Assembly: GCF_014641715.1 (NCBI RefSeq)
Contig: NZ_BMIG01000015.1
Location: 22,280 to 86,279, forward strand
DNA: 64,000 nt
Reading direction: 5' to 3'
DNA from: Polaromonas eurypsychrophila
Lineage (GTDB): Bacteria; Pseudomonadota; Gammaproteobacteria; Burkholderiales; Burkholderiaceae_C
Part shown: positions 56,949 to 64,000 of the stretch, piece after piece
Numbering within the stretch: position 1 is the stretch's first letter
How the letters are laid out: every line of letters starts with the position of its first letter
Position numbers and translations under genes: made by a program
The notes under the pieces: generated by a model
What the model saw: only the letters and a program-made list of their open reading frames with translations
Databases searched by the model: none
Told to the model about the DNA's origin: nothing

Positions 56949-57427
56949 ACACGCTGCAGCGCCGCCAGTTCACCGCCGCACTCGCGGGTGGCCTGTTGCT
57001 GCCTGGCGTGGCGCTGGCCAAAGACACCGCACTGCCGATTCCGGTCTCGCTGCCGGGCGCGGCGCAAACCGCCGCCGCCAAAAAGGAGCCGCTGGTGATT
57101 TTGGTCAGCCTGCCCGGCTGCCCCTATTGCGAGGTGGTGCGGCGCAACTACCTGCTGCCGGCGCAGCGCGATGCCGGTCTGCAGGCCTGGCAGCTCAACA
57201 TCACCGACAAAACCACGCCGCTGATTGGCTTCGACGGCAAGGCGACCACAGCGGCTGCGCAGATCGCCGCCTGGAAAGCCGGCTTCACGCCGACGGTACT
57301 GTTTCTCGGCCCGCAAGGGCAGGAGATCGCCGAACGCCTGGTCGGCCTGGGCTCCAACGACTTTTACGGCGCCTACTTGGACGAGCGGCTGGCCACCGCG
57401 CGCAAGGCGCCGGGCGGCCGGGTCTAA
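56945..57427 (+). CDS. Exported thioredoxin-fold protein
   Basis: 160 residues. Signal peptide (RRQFTAALAGGLLLPGVALA, Tat-like RRQF), then a thioredoxin-like domain with CPYC in LVSLPGCPYCEVVRRNYLLP and the cis-Pro region AGFTPTVLFLGPQG. Probably a periplasmic reductant or chaperone; the partner is unknown. Confidence 0.88.
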   Translation: MNTLQRRQFTAALAGGLLLPGVALAKDTALPIPVSLPGAAQTAAAKKEPLVILVSLPGCPYCEVVRRNYLLPAQRDAGLQAWQLNITDKTTPLIGFDGKATTAAAQIAAWKAGFTPTVLFLGPQGQEIAERLVGLGSNDFYGAYLDERLATARKAPGGRV

Positions 57428-57450
57428 GCCATCTGAAGCCAGCGCGCAGC

Positions 57451-57870
57451 ATGCTTCCTTTTGCCAACCCCGCGGTTGAAGCCGTGTTTACAGCCAGCCC
57501 CGCTCCGGTAAAAAAGCGCCTGCTGGGCCTGCGCAAGATGATTTTTGAAGTGGCCGCCGACACATCGGGTGTGGGTGAGCTGGAAGAAACCCTGAAGTGG
57601 GGAGAACCGGCCTACCTGACCCCAGCCTCAAAAAGCGGCAGCACGATCAGGATCGCCCCTAGGGCGGGCAGCCCCACACAGTACGCGCTGTATGTGAACT
57701 GCCAGACCACTTTGGTTGATACCTGGAGAACGCTGTTTCCGACCGGGTTCAGCTACGAAGGCAACCGCGCCATCGTGTTCGATGCCGCGGACGAGCTGCC
57801 GCAGGACGACTTGCGCTTCTGTATTGGCATGGCGCTGACCTACCACCGCAGCAAGCGCAAGCCCGCGTAG
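57451..57870 (+). CDS. DUF1801 (YdhG-like) protein
   Basis: 139 residues from the ATG at 57451. VEAVFTASPAPVKKRLLGLRKMIFEVAADTSGVGELEETLKWGEPAYL is typical of DUF1801/YdhG-type small proteins, with a late RAIVFDAADELPQDDLRFCI. Function not established. Confidence 0.85.
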   Translation: MLPFANPAVEAVFTASPAPVKKRLLGLRKMIFEVAADTSGVGELEETLKWGEPAYLTPASKSGSTIRIAPRAGSPTQYALYVNCQTTLVDTWRTLFPTGFSYEGNRAIVFDAADELPQDDLRFCIGMALTYHRSKRKPA

Positions 57871-57900
57871 TCAGCCCAGCTGGCACATTCGCCCTGAATC

Positions 57901-57958
57901 CGCTATGTTTTCGATAGCTGTTCGCGCATAGTTGGCAAGGGCTGGAGGCGGTTTTTAC
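57901..57958 (+). repeat. Bipartite 3' hairpin repeat, copy 4
   Basis: CGCTATGTTTTCGATAGCTG, TTCGCGCATAG, then GGGCTGGAGGCGGTTTTTAC. Begins 30 bases after the DUF1801 gene in the same orientation. The rest of the 306-base gap to 58177 shows no gene. Confidence 0.7.
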
Positions 57959-58176
57959 TCATGGCGTAGACGCTGGCAGGTATAAAGCTGCTTCCAGCCC
58001 GCCACCGGGTGCCTTGGTCTGCGGTGGCCGCGTTTCCGGCCTGGCTTGCTAACTTTCGGACCTTTCCACCAGCTTGCCAGTCACAGGGCGCAGCGCAGGT
58101 AATGTGCGACTGCTCGCATTCGTCTGTTGCCGCCATGCCATGGCGCGCCACAGAATCCCGGCATAAAGTCAGCACC

Positions 58177-58680
58177 ATGAACCCGTCCACCCTTGCGGCG
58201 CTGGCTGCATTTCCGCAGCAGCTGGAAGATTTTTACCGGGCTGTTCCAGAAGGCTACCAGCGCTGGGTACCGCCCTCGTGGGACGGCATTCCGAGTGAGG
58301 CCTACAACGCCATCGGGCAGATCTGCCATGTGCGGGATATCGAGATCGATGGTTATCACGTTCGCCTGGAGCGCACGCTGCGCGAGGACACGCCGGTGCT
58401 GGCATCGCTGGACGGCGAAGCACTGGCTGCGGCGCGCAACTACCAGGGCGCAAGCGCCAGCGAGGTATTGGCCACTTTTGCCGCCGCGCGCCGCAAAACG
58501 CTGCAGATCATCACCAGCCTGAGCGCTGCCGACCTGGCGCGGCAGGCGGTGTTTGAAGGGTACGGCGCCCTCACGCTGTGCAGCCTAGTGCACTACTTGT
58601 GCCGCCACGACCAGCAGCATCTGGCCGGGCTGCAGTGGCTGCTGGGAAAAATTGATGCATCACGGGACGAAGAAGGCTGA
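58177..58680 (+). CDS. DinB-family protein
   Basis: 167 residues from the ATG at 58177. Four-helix DinB layout with possible metal ligands: the His of GQICHVRDIEIDGYHVRL and the HYLCRHDQQHLAGL helix (HxxxH pattern). Often detoxification or thiol-related enzymes; substrate unknown. Confidence 0.88.
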   Translation: MNPSTLAALAAFPQQLEDFYRAVPEGYQRWVPPSWDGIPSEAYNAIGQICHVRDIEIDGYHVRLERTLREDTPVLASLDGEALAAARNYQGASASEVLATFAAARRKTLQIITSLSAADLARQAVFEGYGALTLCSLVHYLCRHDQQHLAGLQWLLGKIDASRDEEG

Positions 58681-58752
58681 CCGGTCCAGGAGACTCCTGG
58701 CCTTCGACGTTGTACGATCAAAGCTTGATCCCTACAACACCCCGGAGGCCGG

Positions 58753-59364
58753 ATGACCACCACTACCGACGAAACACGCACCCACATGGAGCTGCGTCAG
58801 GACGCAGAAGTCAAGCTTCAGGCTGGCATCGCACCTGGAACACGGGATTGGACCATCGGTACAGCAGCACTCACTCTGCTGCACAGTCTTGCCAGCAACC
58901 CGGCCACTGCCGGCGACGCGCTCAAGCTGCTGCACGAGCTGCAAGTGCACCAGGTGGAACTTGATCTGCAGCATGAACACATGGAAGATGATCGGCGGGA
59001 ACTCGAGCAACTGGCCGATCATTACGCCGAGCTTTACGATTCCGCGCCGGCCGCGTATTTCACGGTAGACGGCGCGGGCCGGATCATCGAAGGAAATCTT
59101 GCGGGTGCATGCATGCTGGGGGTCGAGCGAGATGATCTGGTAGGCCGCAGCATCGACAGCCTGATAGCGCCCGCCAGTGGGCCCGCACTGCGGGCGCTGC
59201 TGGCACTGGCGCGTAGCAGCAGCGGCCGCCACAGTTGCCGAGCTCAGGCCGGCGGCCCTGCTGGATCTGGGTGGCTGAAGGTGGTGGCAAGCGCCTCGCC
59301 TCGCGGACCATCCTGTCTGGTGCTTGTCATCGATTTAACCGACGCAAACACGCCCGATCTGTAG
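58753..59364 (+). CDS. PAS-domain protein
   Basis: 203 residues. A helical N-terminus (LKLLHELQVHQVELDLQHEHM) leads into a PAS domain (YDSAPAAYFTVDGAGRIIEGNLAGACMLGVERDDLVGRSI). No output domain, so it probably acts through protein contacts. The LHELQVHQVELE-type helix is also found in CheB/R-PAS hybrid proteins; such a gene lies 850 bases downstream. Confidence 0.88.
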   Translation: MTTTTDETRTHMELRQDAEVKLQAGIAPGTRDWTIGTAALTLLHSLASNPATAGDALKLLHELQVHQVELDLQHEHMEDDRRELEQLADHYAELYDSAPAAYFTVDGAGRIIEGNLAGACMLGVERDDLVGRSIDSLIAPASGPALRALLALARSSSGRHSCRAQAGGPAGSGWLKVVASASPRGPSCLVLVIDLTDANTPDL

Positions 59365-59369
59365 GCATG

Positions 59370-59380
59370 CCCCCCCCCCC
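59370..59380 (+). repeat. Poly-C tract of 11 bases
   Basis: An uninterrupted run of 11 C between the PAS gene and the Crp-like gene, 26 bases before the latter's ATG. Length changes would alter promoter or leader spacing, not a reading frame. Confidence 0.9.
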
Positions 59381-59406
59381 GCAACTCCAAACTGACTGAG
59401 CCGGGA

Positions 59407-60147
59407 ATGCCCGCCCCGTCGTCCTCGTGCTTGACGCGTGCCTCGCTGCAGGCAAACCGTTTGCTGGCGGTCATGCCGGACGACGCGTTAGGGCGACTTT
59501 TGCCGGATATCCAGATCGTCACGCTCAACGCCGGCGACGTTCTGTATGACCTGCACACGGATTTGACCCACCTGTATTTTCCCGCGAACGTGATCGTCAC
59601 GCTGCTGCTCCAGCTGGAAGACCGCCCTGCAACCAAAGTGGCGGTGGTGGGTCGCGAGGGGCTAGTCGGGGTGTCGGCCTTTATGGGCGGAAGGCCGCCG
59701 CCTGGCCGCGCGGAGGTGCTGAGCCCCGGCCATGCATTCCAACTACCGGCAGCCAGCCTGAAAGCAGAATTTGAGCGCGGCGGTCCGGTCATGCGCCTGC
59801 TGCTGCGCTACACGCAGTCCCTGGTCACGCAAATGGCCCAGACGGCGGTATGCAACCGCCATCATGTGGTGGAGCAGCATCTGTGCACCTGGCTGCTTAC
59901 ATGTACGGATCGCCTGGAAGGTCACAGTCTGGCGGCCACCCATGATCTTATTGCCGGCATCCTCGGCGTGCGGCGAGAAGCGGTTTCCGAGGCGGCCGGC
60001 GCGCTGCGCGAGCGAGGACTGATTGCCTACTCCCGCGGCCACATTAGCGTATTGGACCGGGGCGGCGTGTTGGCCAGGGCCTGCGAGTGTTACCAGGTGG
60101 TCAAGCGTGAGACCGACCGCCTGCTGCCTGACCGGCCGGCAAGCTGA
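59407..60147 (+). CDS. Crp/Fnr-family transcription regulator
   Basis: 246 residues. Cyclic-nucleotide-binding-like fold (LNAGDVLYDLHTDLTHLYFPANVIVTLL) but without the cAMP-contact residues of true CRP. Helix-turn-helix in LAATHDLIAGILGVRREAVSEAAGALRERGLIAYSRGHI. No Fnr cysteines. Ligand unknown; lies between two PAS proteins, so they may share a signal pathway. Confidence 0.92.
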   Translation: MPAPSSSCLTRASLQANRLLAVMPDDALGRLLPDIQIVTLNAGDVLYDLHTDLTHLYFPANVIVTLLLQLEDRPATKVAVVGREGLVGVSAFMGGRPPPGRAEVLSPGHAFQLPAASLKAEFERGGPVMRLLLRYTQSLVTQMAQTAVCNRHHVVEQHLCTWLLTCTDRLEGHSLAATHDLIAGILGVRREAVSEAAGALRERGLIAYSRGHISVLDRGGVLARACECYQVVKRETDRLLPDRPAS

Positions 60148-60209
60148 GATGCCGCACACTCCGGCGACCACCATCCTGCGCTGCGCATCGTTCGGCGCAT
60201 ACTAAGCAA

Positions 60210-62804
60210 ATGACTTCTGCGGCTGCTGCTGATCCGTCCGACCCGATACCCGATTCAGTTCGCATTATCGGCATCGGTGCATCCGCCGGTGGCCTGGCTG
60301 CACTGGAAGAATTTTTCGGGCGAATTCCGCCCGCCAGTGGCCTGGCGTACCTGGTGGTTCAGCATCTGGACCCGACCCAAAAAGCAATGTTGGCTGAACT
60401 GCTACAGCGGGTCACCTCCATGCCGGTACGCGAAGCGACAAACGGCAAGCCGGTTGAGCCCGATTGTGTGTATGTGATTCCCCCCAACACCGAGCTCAGC
60501 CTGAACAGCAGCTTGCTGCGCCTAGACCGGCCTTCCGAGCCGCGCGGCATGCGCTTGCCGATCAATATCCTGTTTTCCTCACTGGCCAGCGTCCAGGGTG
60601 AACGCGCCATTGCCGTGGTGCTGTCGGGCATGGGCACCGACGGTACGCTGGGCCTGCAGGCGGTCAAGGCCATGGGCGGCCTGATTGTGGTGCAGCAGCC
60701 AGACACTGCGCAGTTCGACTCCATGCCCATCTCTGCGATTGCCTCGGGTTGTGCCGACATCATTGCGCCACCGGCTGCGTTGCCTGGCCTCATTTTTGAC
60801 TACATCGCCCGACTGCCCGGCCCGCGGAAAGCCGGCGCGCCTGCCGAAAGCGACAGCACCGCGCCGACCGACGCACATGGCAATTCATTGGTGGAGATTT
60901 TCAAGCTGCTGCAGGAACGGACCCGTCACGACTTTTCGCATTACAAGCCCAACACCCTGAACCGGAGGATCGAGCGCCGCATGGCCATCCACGCGATAGA
61001 GACGCCGGCTCTGTATGCGAACTTTCTGCGGCATAACAAGCAGGAAATCGACCTGCTGTTCAAGGAACTGCTGATCGGTGTCACCAGTTTTTTCCGCGAC
61101 GCGCCGGTCTGGCAGCAACTGGCCAATGTCACCTTGCCGGACCTGCTTGCACGCCGCGCACCCGGTGACAAATTACGCGCCTGGGTCGTAGGTTGCTCGA
61201 CCGGGGAAGAAGCGTATTCCCTGGCAATGGTGTTTGCCGAGGTGACAGAACGCCTGCCGCAATACAGCGACTGCAGCCTGCAGGTTTTTGCCTCCGATCT
61301 CAGCCCTGATGCCATCGCCACCGCGCGCCGTGGACAGTACCCATCCTCCATTGATGAGGCCGTCTCGCCTGAGCGCCTGGCGCAATTTTTTACCCTGCAT
61401 GGCGCCAACTATCAGATCTCCAAACGCATTCGCGATTGCGTCCTGTTTGCGCAGCACGACGTCATACTTGACCCGCCCTTTACCAAGCTCGATCTGCTGT
61501 CCTGCCGCAACCTGATGATTTACTTCGACGCGGCGCTGCAACGGCGTTTGATGCCGCTGTTTCATTACAGCCTGCGACCCGGCGGCGTGATGCTTCTGGG
61601 GAGTTCTGAAACCATGGGCCGGTTCAATAACCTGTTCATCACGCTTGAATCAAAGCTGCGTCTGTATTTGCGCGAGGACAATGTGGCAGGCGGCAACCCG
61701 GACTTCATGGTGAAGTCGCTTCGGCCCCTGACCAGTATCAAAAAGGATCCTCCCATGCCGCCAACTTCTACCCCCGACACGACCGCGATAGACAACTTGC
61801 AAGCGGCAGCCGACCGGGTATTGCTCCAGGTCTATGCGCCAGCGGCGGTGGTGGTCAACAGCGCTGGTGACATCGTCTACATCAGCGGGCGTACCGGCAA
61901 ATATCTTGAGCCTGCGGCAGGCAAGGCAAACTGGAATTTTCACGCCATGATCAGCGAAGGCTTGCGCGCGCCATTGGCCGCAGCCTTGAAATTGGCCGGG
62001 ACACAGACGGAGGCGGTGCAGCTGCCCCACTTGCGAACACAACTGATTGGGCCGACACAGATTGTCGACATCACCGTGCAAGCCATCCGCGAGCCCGCCG
62101 CGCTGAAAGACATGCTGATGATCGTGTTTCGCGATGTGGCGGTAGGGCCGGCCGGCCGGGGCCGTCGCAAGGCAGAAATGGCGCTGGAGGCCTCTCACGC
62201 GGCGGAGGTGCAGCAGTGTCGGGATGAGATCCAGACCCTGCGCGAGGAAACCCGCGCCTCGAAGGAAGAACTGCAGTCGGCCAACGAGGAGTTGCAGTCC
62301 ACCAATGAGGAGCTTCAGTCAGCCAACGAGGAGCTCACCACCTCCAAAGAGGAAATGCAGTCGATGAATGAGGAGCTGCAAACCATCAACGCCGAGATGC
62401 ACACCAAACTTGACGATCTGGCGCTGGCCCAGAGCGACTTGAAAAACCTGCTCAACAGCACAGACATTGCCATGCTGTTTCTCGACAAAAAACTGAACGT
62501 CAGGCGCTACACCGAGCGGGCCTCAAAGATCATCAGCCTGCGGGAAAGCGACATTGGCAGGCCCCTGAGCGACCTCACTACCAGCCTGCAGTACCCGACA
62601 TTGCAGGACGACACGAACGAGACCGTGCGTACTCTGGTGATTTCTGAAAAGCAGATTCTCACCAGCGACGCGCGGTGGTTTTCGGTGCGCATCATGCCCT
62701 ACCGCCGCATTGACAATGTGATCGACGGTGCCGTCATCACTTTTGTGGACATCACCGAGACGAAAGCGCTGGAATCGCGACTGCGTAAAGATTCAACCAG
62801 TTAA
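60210..62804 (+). CDS. CheB-CheR fusion with PAS domains
   Basis: 864 residues. CheB methylesterase (about 12-195) with catalytic Ser in GIGASAGGL, His in VVQHLDP and Asp in GMGTDG. CheR_N and CheR (about 215-485) with VVGCSTGEEAYSLAM SAM motif and DLLSCRNLMIYF. Then a PAS-like domain (about 535-645), a heptad coiled coil (EELQSANEELQSTNEEL) and a second PAS (about 720-850). There is no receiver and no kinase domain, unlike longer family members. It probably modifies a receptor or serves non-chemotactic signalling; no mcp or che genes are near. Confidence 0.95.
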   Translation: MTSAAAADPSDPIPDSVRIIGIGASAGGLAALEEFFGRIPPASGLAYLVVQHLDPTQKAMLAELLQRVTSMPVREATNGKPVEPDCVYVIPPNTELSLNSSLLRLDRPSEPRGMRLPINILFSSLASVQGERAIAVVLSGMGTDGTLGLQAVKAMGGLIVVQQPDTAQFDSMPISAIASGCADIIAPPAALPGLIFDYIARLPGPRKAGAPAESDSTAPTDAHGNSLVEIFKLLQERTRHDFSHYKPNTLNRRIERRMAIHAIETPALYANFLRHNKQEIDLLFKELLIGVTSFFRDAPVWQQLANVTLPDLLARRAPGDKLRAWVVGCSTGEEAYSLAMVFAEVTERLPQYSDCSLQVFASDLSPDAIATARRGQYPSSIDEAVSPERLAQFFTLHGANYQISKRIRDCVLFAQHDVILDPPFTKLDLLSCRNLMIYFDAALQRRLMPLFHYSLRPGGVMLLGSSETMGRFNNLFITLESKLRLYLREDNVAGGNPDFMVKSLRPLTSIKKDPPMPPTSTPDTTAIDNLQAAADRVLLQVYAPAAVVVNSAGDIVYISGRTGKYLEPAAGKANWNFHAMISEGLRAPLAAALKLAGTQTEAVQLPHLRTQLIGPTQIVDITVQAIREPAALKDMLMIVFRDVAVGPAGRGRRKAEMALEASHAAEVQQCRDEIQTLREETRASKEELQSANEELQSTNEELQSANEELTTSKEEMQSMNEELQTINAEMHTKLDDLALAQSDLKNLLNSTDIAMLFLDKKLNVRRYTERASKIISLRESDIGRPLSDLTTSLQYPTLQDDTNETVRTLVISEKQILTSDARWFSVRIMPYRRIDNVIDGAVITFVDITETKALESRLRKDSTS

Positions 62805-62820
62805 TGGTGGGGACTGCGAC

Positions 62821-63525
62821 CTACTTCACCGCGCCAAACACCTTTTTGAGAATCGCGCTGCCGGTACCCACCGGGTCCTGGCGGATCTTCTTTTCTTCCT
62901 CACCAATGATCAGGTAAAGACCATCGAGTGATTTGCCGGTGACATATTGCTGGATGTTGGCGTCTTCTTTTTTGACCAGGCCGAATCCAGCCGCCTTGCC
63001 GGCGAACTCGTTGTACTTGTTGGCCAAGCCCACCTCGGCCGTGGCCTGGGTCACCACAGGCAGAAACTTGAGGGCGAGCGGCGCGCGGGTTTTTTCTGCA
63101 AAGAAGGTGGTGACCGAGGTTTCGCCGCCTTGCAGGATGTTTTTGGCGTCATTGACGTTCATGCCTCGCACCGCAGCAACCAGCAGGTCTTTGCCCATGG
63201 GCACGGCAGCTTCGGCCGCGCGGTTGATGGAGGTCACCAGTTCGTCGATGCGTTTGCCCTGGCCAAAGTTTTTCAGTAATTTCGACGCGTCTTCGAGGTA
63301 ACCGGGCAAAGGGATGCGAACTTTCGGGTTGCCGAGGAATCCATCTGTCTTGCCCAGCAGGGCCACGGCCGCCAAAGCACCTTTTTCAAGGGCAGCTTTC
63401 AGGCCGCTCGACGCTTCGGCGTTGGTCAGATCCCCCGGCGACAGGGCCTGCGCCTGCTGGTAAGTGGCCAGGATCAGCATGCCCAGCGCGCTGAGACCGG
63501 CCTGGTTAAAATTGCGACGCTGCAT
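62821..63525 (-). CDS. DUF4197 exported protein
   Basis: 234 residues from the ATG at 63525, which has GGAGG 8-12 bases upstream; longer frames lack this. Signal-like start (QRRNFNQAGLSALGMLILATYQQAQA), then the DUF4197 domain: GLKAALEKGALAAVALLGKTDGFLGNPKVRIPLP and KSLDGLYLIIGEEEKKIRQDP. Function unknown. Convergent with the CheB-CheR gene. Confidence 0.9.
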   Translation of the reverse strand: MQRRNFNQAGLSALGMLILATYQQAQALSPGDLTNAEASSGLKAALEKGALAAVALLGKTDGFLGNPKVRIPLPGYLEDASKLLKNFGQGKRIDELVTSINRAAEAAVPMGKDLLVAAVRGMNVNDAKNILQGGETSVTTFFAEKTRAPLALKFLPVVTQATAEVGLANKYNEFAGKAAGFGLVKKEDANIQQYVTGKSLDGLYLIIGEEEKKIRQDPVGTGSAILKKVFGAVK

Positions 63526-63544
63526 GATGAATACCTCCAAAAAA

Positions 63545-64000
63545 ATGAGCCCCGTTTCCAACGCAGTATGCCGGATCATGCTGGCTTCAGCCTTGGCGCT
63601 GGCATCGCTCGTCGCCCTGTCCGGATGCGGGGGCGCAAAAGCGGCGCCTGAATCGACTTTTGTGCTTCTCAACGGCAGCAAACAGAGCACCGCCGACATG
63701 AAGGGCAAGGTCACGCTGGTCAACTTTTGGGCCACCAGCTGCGTCACCTGCGTGGCCGAGATGCCGCAACTTATCTCGACCTACGACAAGTACAAGTCCA
63801 GGGGCTACGACACGCTGGCCGTGGCCATGAGTTATGACCCACCCAGCTACGTCGTCAACTTCACCGAGACACGCAAGCTGCCCTTTAAGGTGGCCATCGA
63901 CAACACCGGCGCGGTCGCCAGGGCCTGGGGTGATGTGCAACTGACGCCCACCACCTACGTGATCAACAGGCGCGGCGAGATCGTTAAAAAATACGTGGGC
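63545..64000 (+). CDS. TlpA/ResA-like thioredoxin lipoprotein (partial, C-terminus beyond window)
   Basis: 152 codons open to the right edge. Lipoprotein signal ending LVALSGCGG, then a thioredoxin fold with the CVTC active site in NFWATSCVTCVAEMPQL, TLAVAMSYDP and the cis-Pro loop QLTPTTYVINRRGEIVKKY. Periplasmic thiol reductant, likely for cytochrome maturation or stress. Its ATG lies 19 bases from the divergent DUF4197 start and no purine-rich site precedes it; M12 at 63578 is an alternative start. Confidence 0.9.
   Translation, partial: MSPVSNAVCRIMLASALALASLVALSGCGGAKAAPESTFVLLNGSKQSTADMKGKVTLVNFWATSCVTCVAEMPQLISTYDKYKSRGYDTLAVAMSYDPPSYVVNFTETRKLPFKVAIDNTGAVARAWGDVQLTPTTYVINRRGEIVKKYVG

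Overview
The window looks like a chromosomal segment of a betaproteobacterium of the order Burkholderiales, most likely family Comamonadaceae (Rhodoferax/Polaromonas type). The reasons are the GC-rich coding style, the gene content (ATP synthase operon, dat-ybeD-lipB-lipA, EIIA-HPr-EI), and several dispersed intergenic repeats of kinds I associate with that family. This assignment comes from recognition; no database was searched.

Layout. (1) Positions 1-17399, minus strand: one long, tightly packed gene set. It starts with a cysteine-free, Gly/Ala-hinged protein that looks like a type I secretion substrate. An ABC exporter, HlyD-type adaptor and TolC-type outer membrane protein follow. Then come a TPR-GT41 (SPINDLY/OGT-like) glycosyltransferase, a small GT-A-like protein, a conserved unknown, a sulfotransferase, a GT4 glycosyltransferase with N-terminal repeats, a giant coiled-coil sulfotransferase-like protein and a coiled-coil methyltransferase-like protein cut by the left edge. 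(2) 17400-17931: an IS transposase remnant and tRNA-Arg(CCG), whose 3' end faces the secretion locus. (3) 18135-27727: di-haem cytochrome c, YheT-type hydrolase group, LemA/TPM-domain group, and the ligase-associated DNA repair pair PdeM-Lhr, with a dispersed repeat inserted in frame in Lhr. (4) 27932-35097: complete atpIBEFHAGDC operon, minus strand. (5) 35278-40384: CopD-like, DUF2062, D-amino-acid transaminase, YbeD, LipB, LipA and EamA genes. (6) 40985-45394, minus strand: phosphotransferase regulatory genes EIIA-HPr-EI behind an MFS transporter and a lipoprotein. (7) 45536-48005: NarX/NarL-like two-component system and a CBS protein. (8) 48399-52623: cyanate uptake and degradation operon (ABC transporter, DUF1348, cyanase) behind a candidate sigma-54 promoter. 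(9) 52624-54981: accessory patch with a small membrane ORF, a decayed second cyanase, and two minus-strand genes flanked by attC-like sites (a HEPN-like protein and a membrane protein). (10) 54982-64000: CoA-transferase, esterase, thioredoxin-like, DUF1801, DinB, PAS, Crp-like and CheB-CheR-PAS genes, then DUF4197 and a TlpA-like gene cut by the right edge.

How the parts work together. The most interesting unit is the first 17 kb. An exporter, its probable cargo, and a cytosolic set of protein-glycosylation and sulfation enzymes share one strand with overlapping start and stop codons. I read it as a system that decorates a surface protein before or during type I export; this is inference from gene content and order. 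Other items worth a second look are the integron-like cassettes, the in-frame repeat in Lhr, the cyanase pseudogene, the sigma-54 cyanate promoter and a family of bipartite 3' hairpin repeats.
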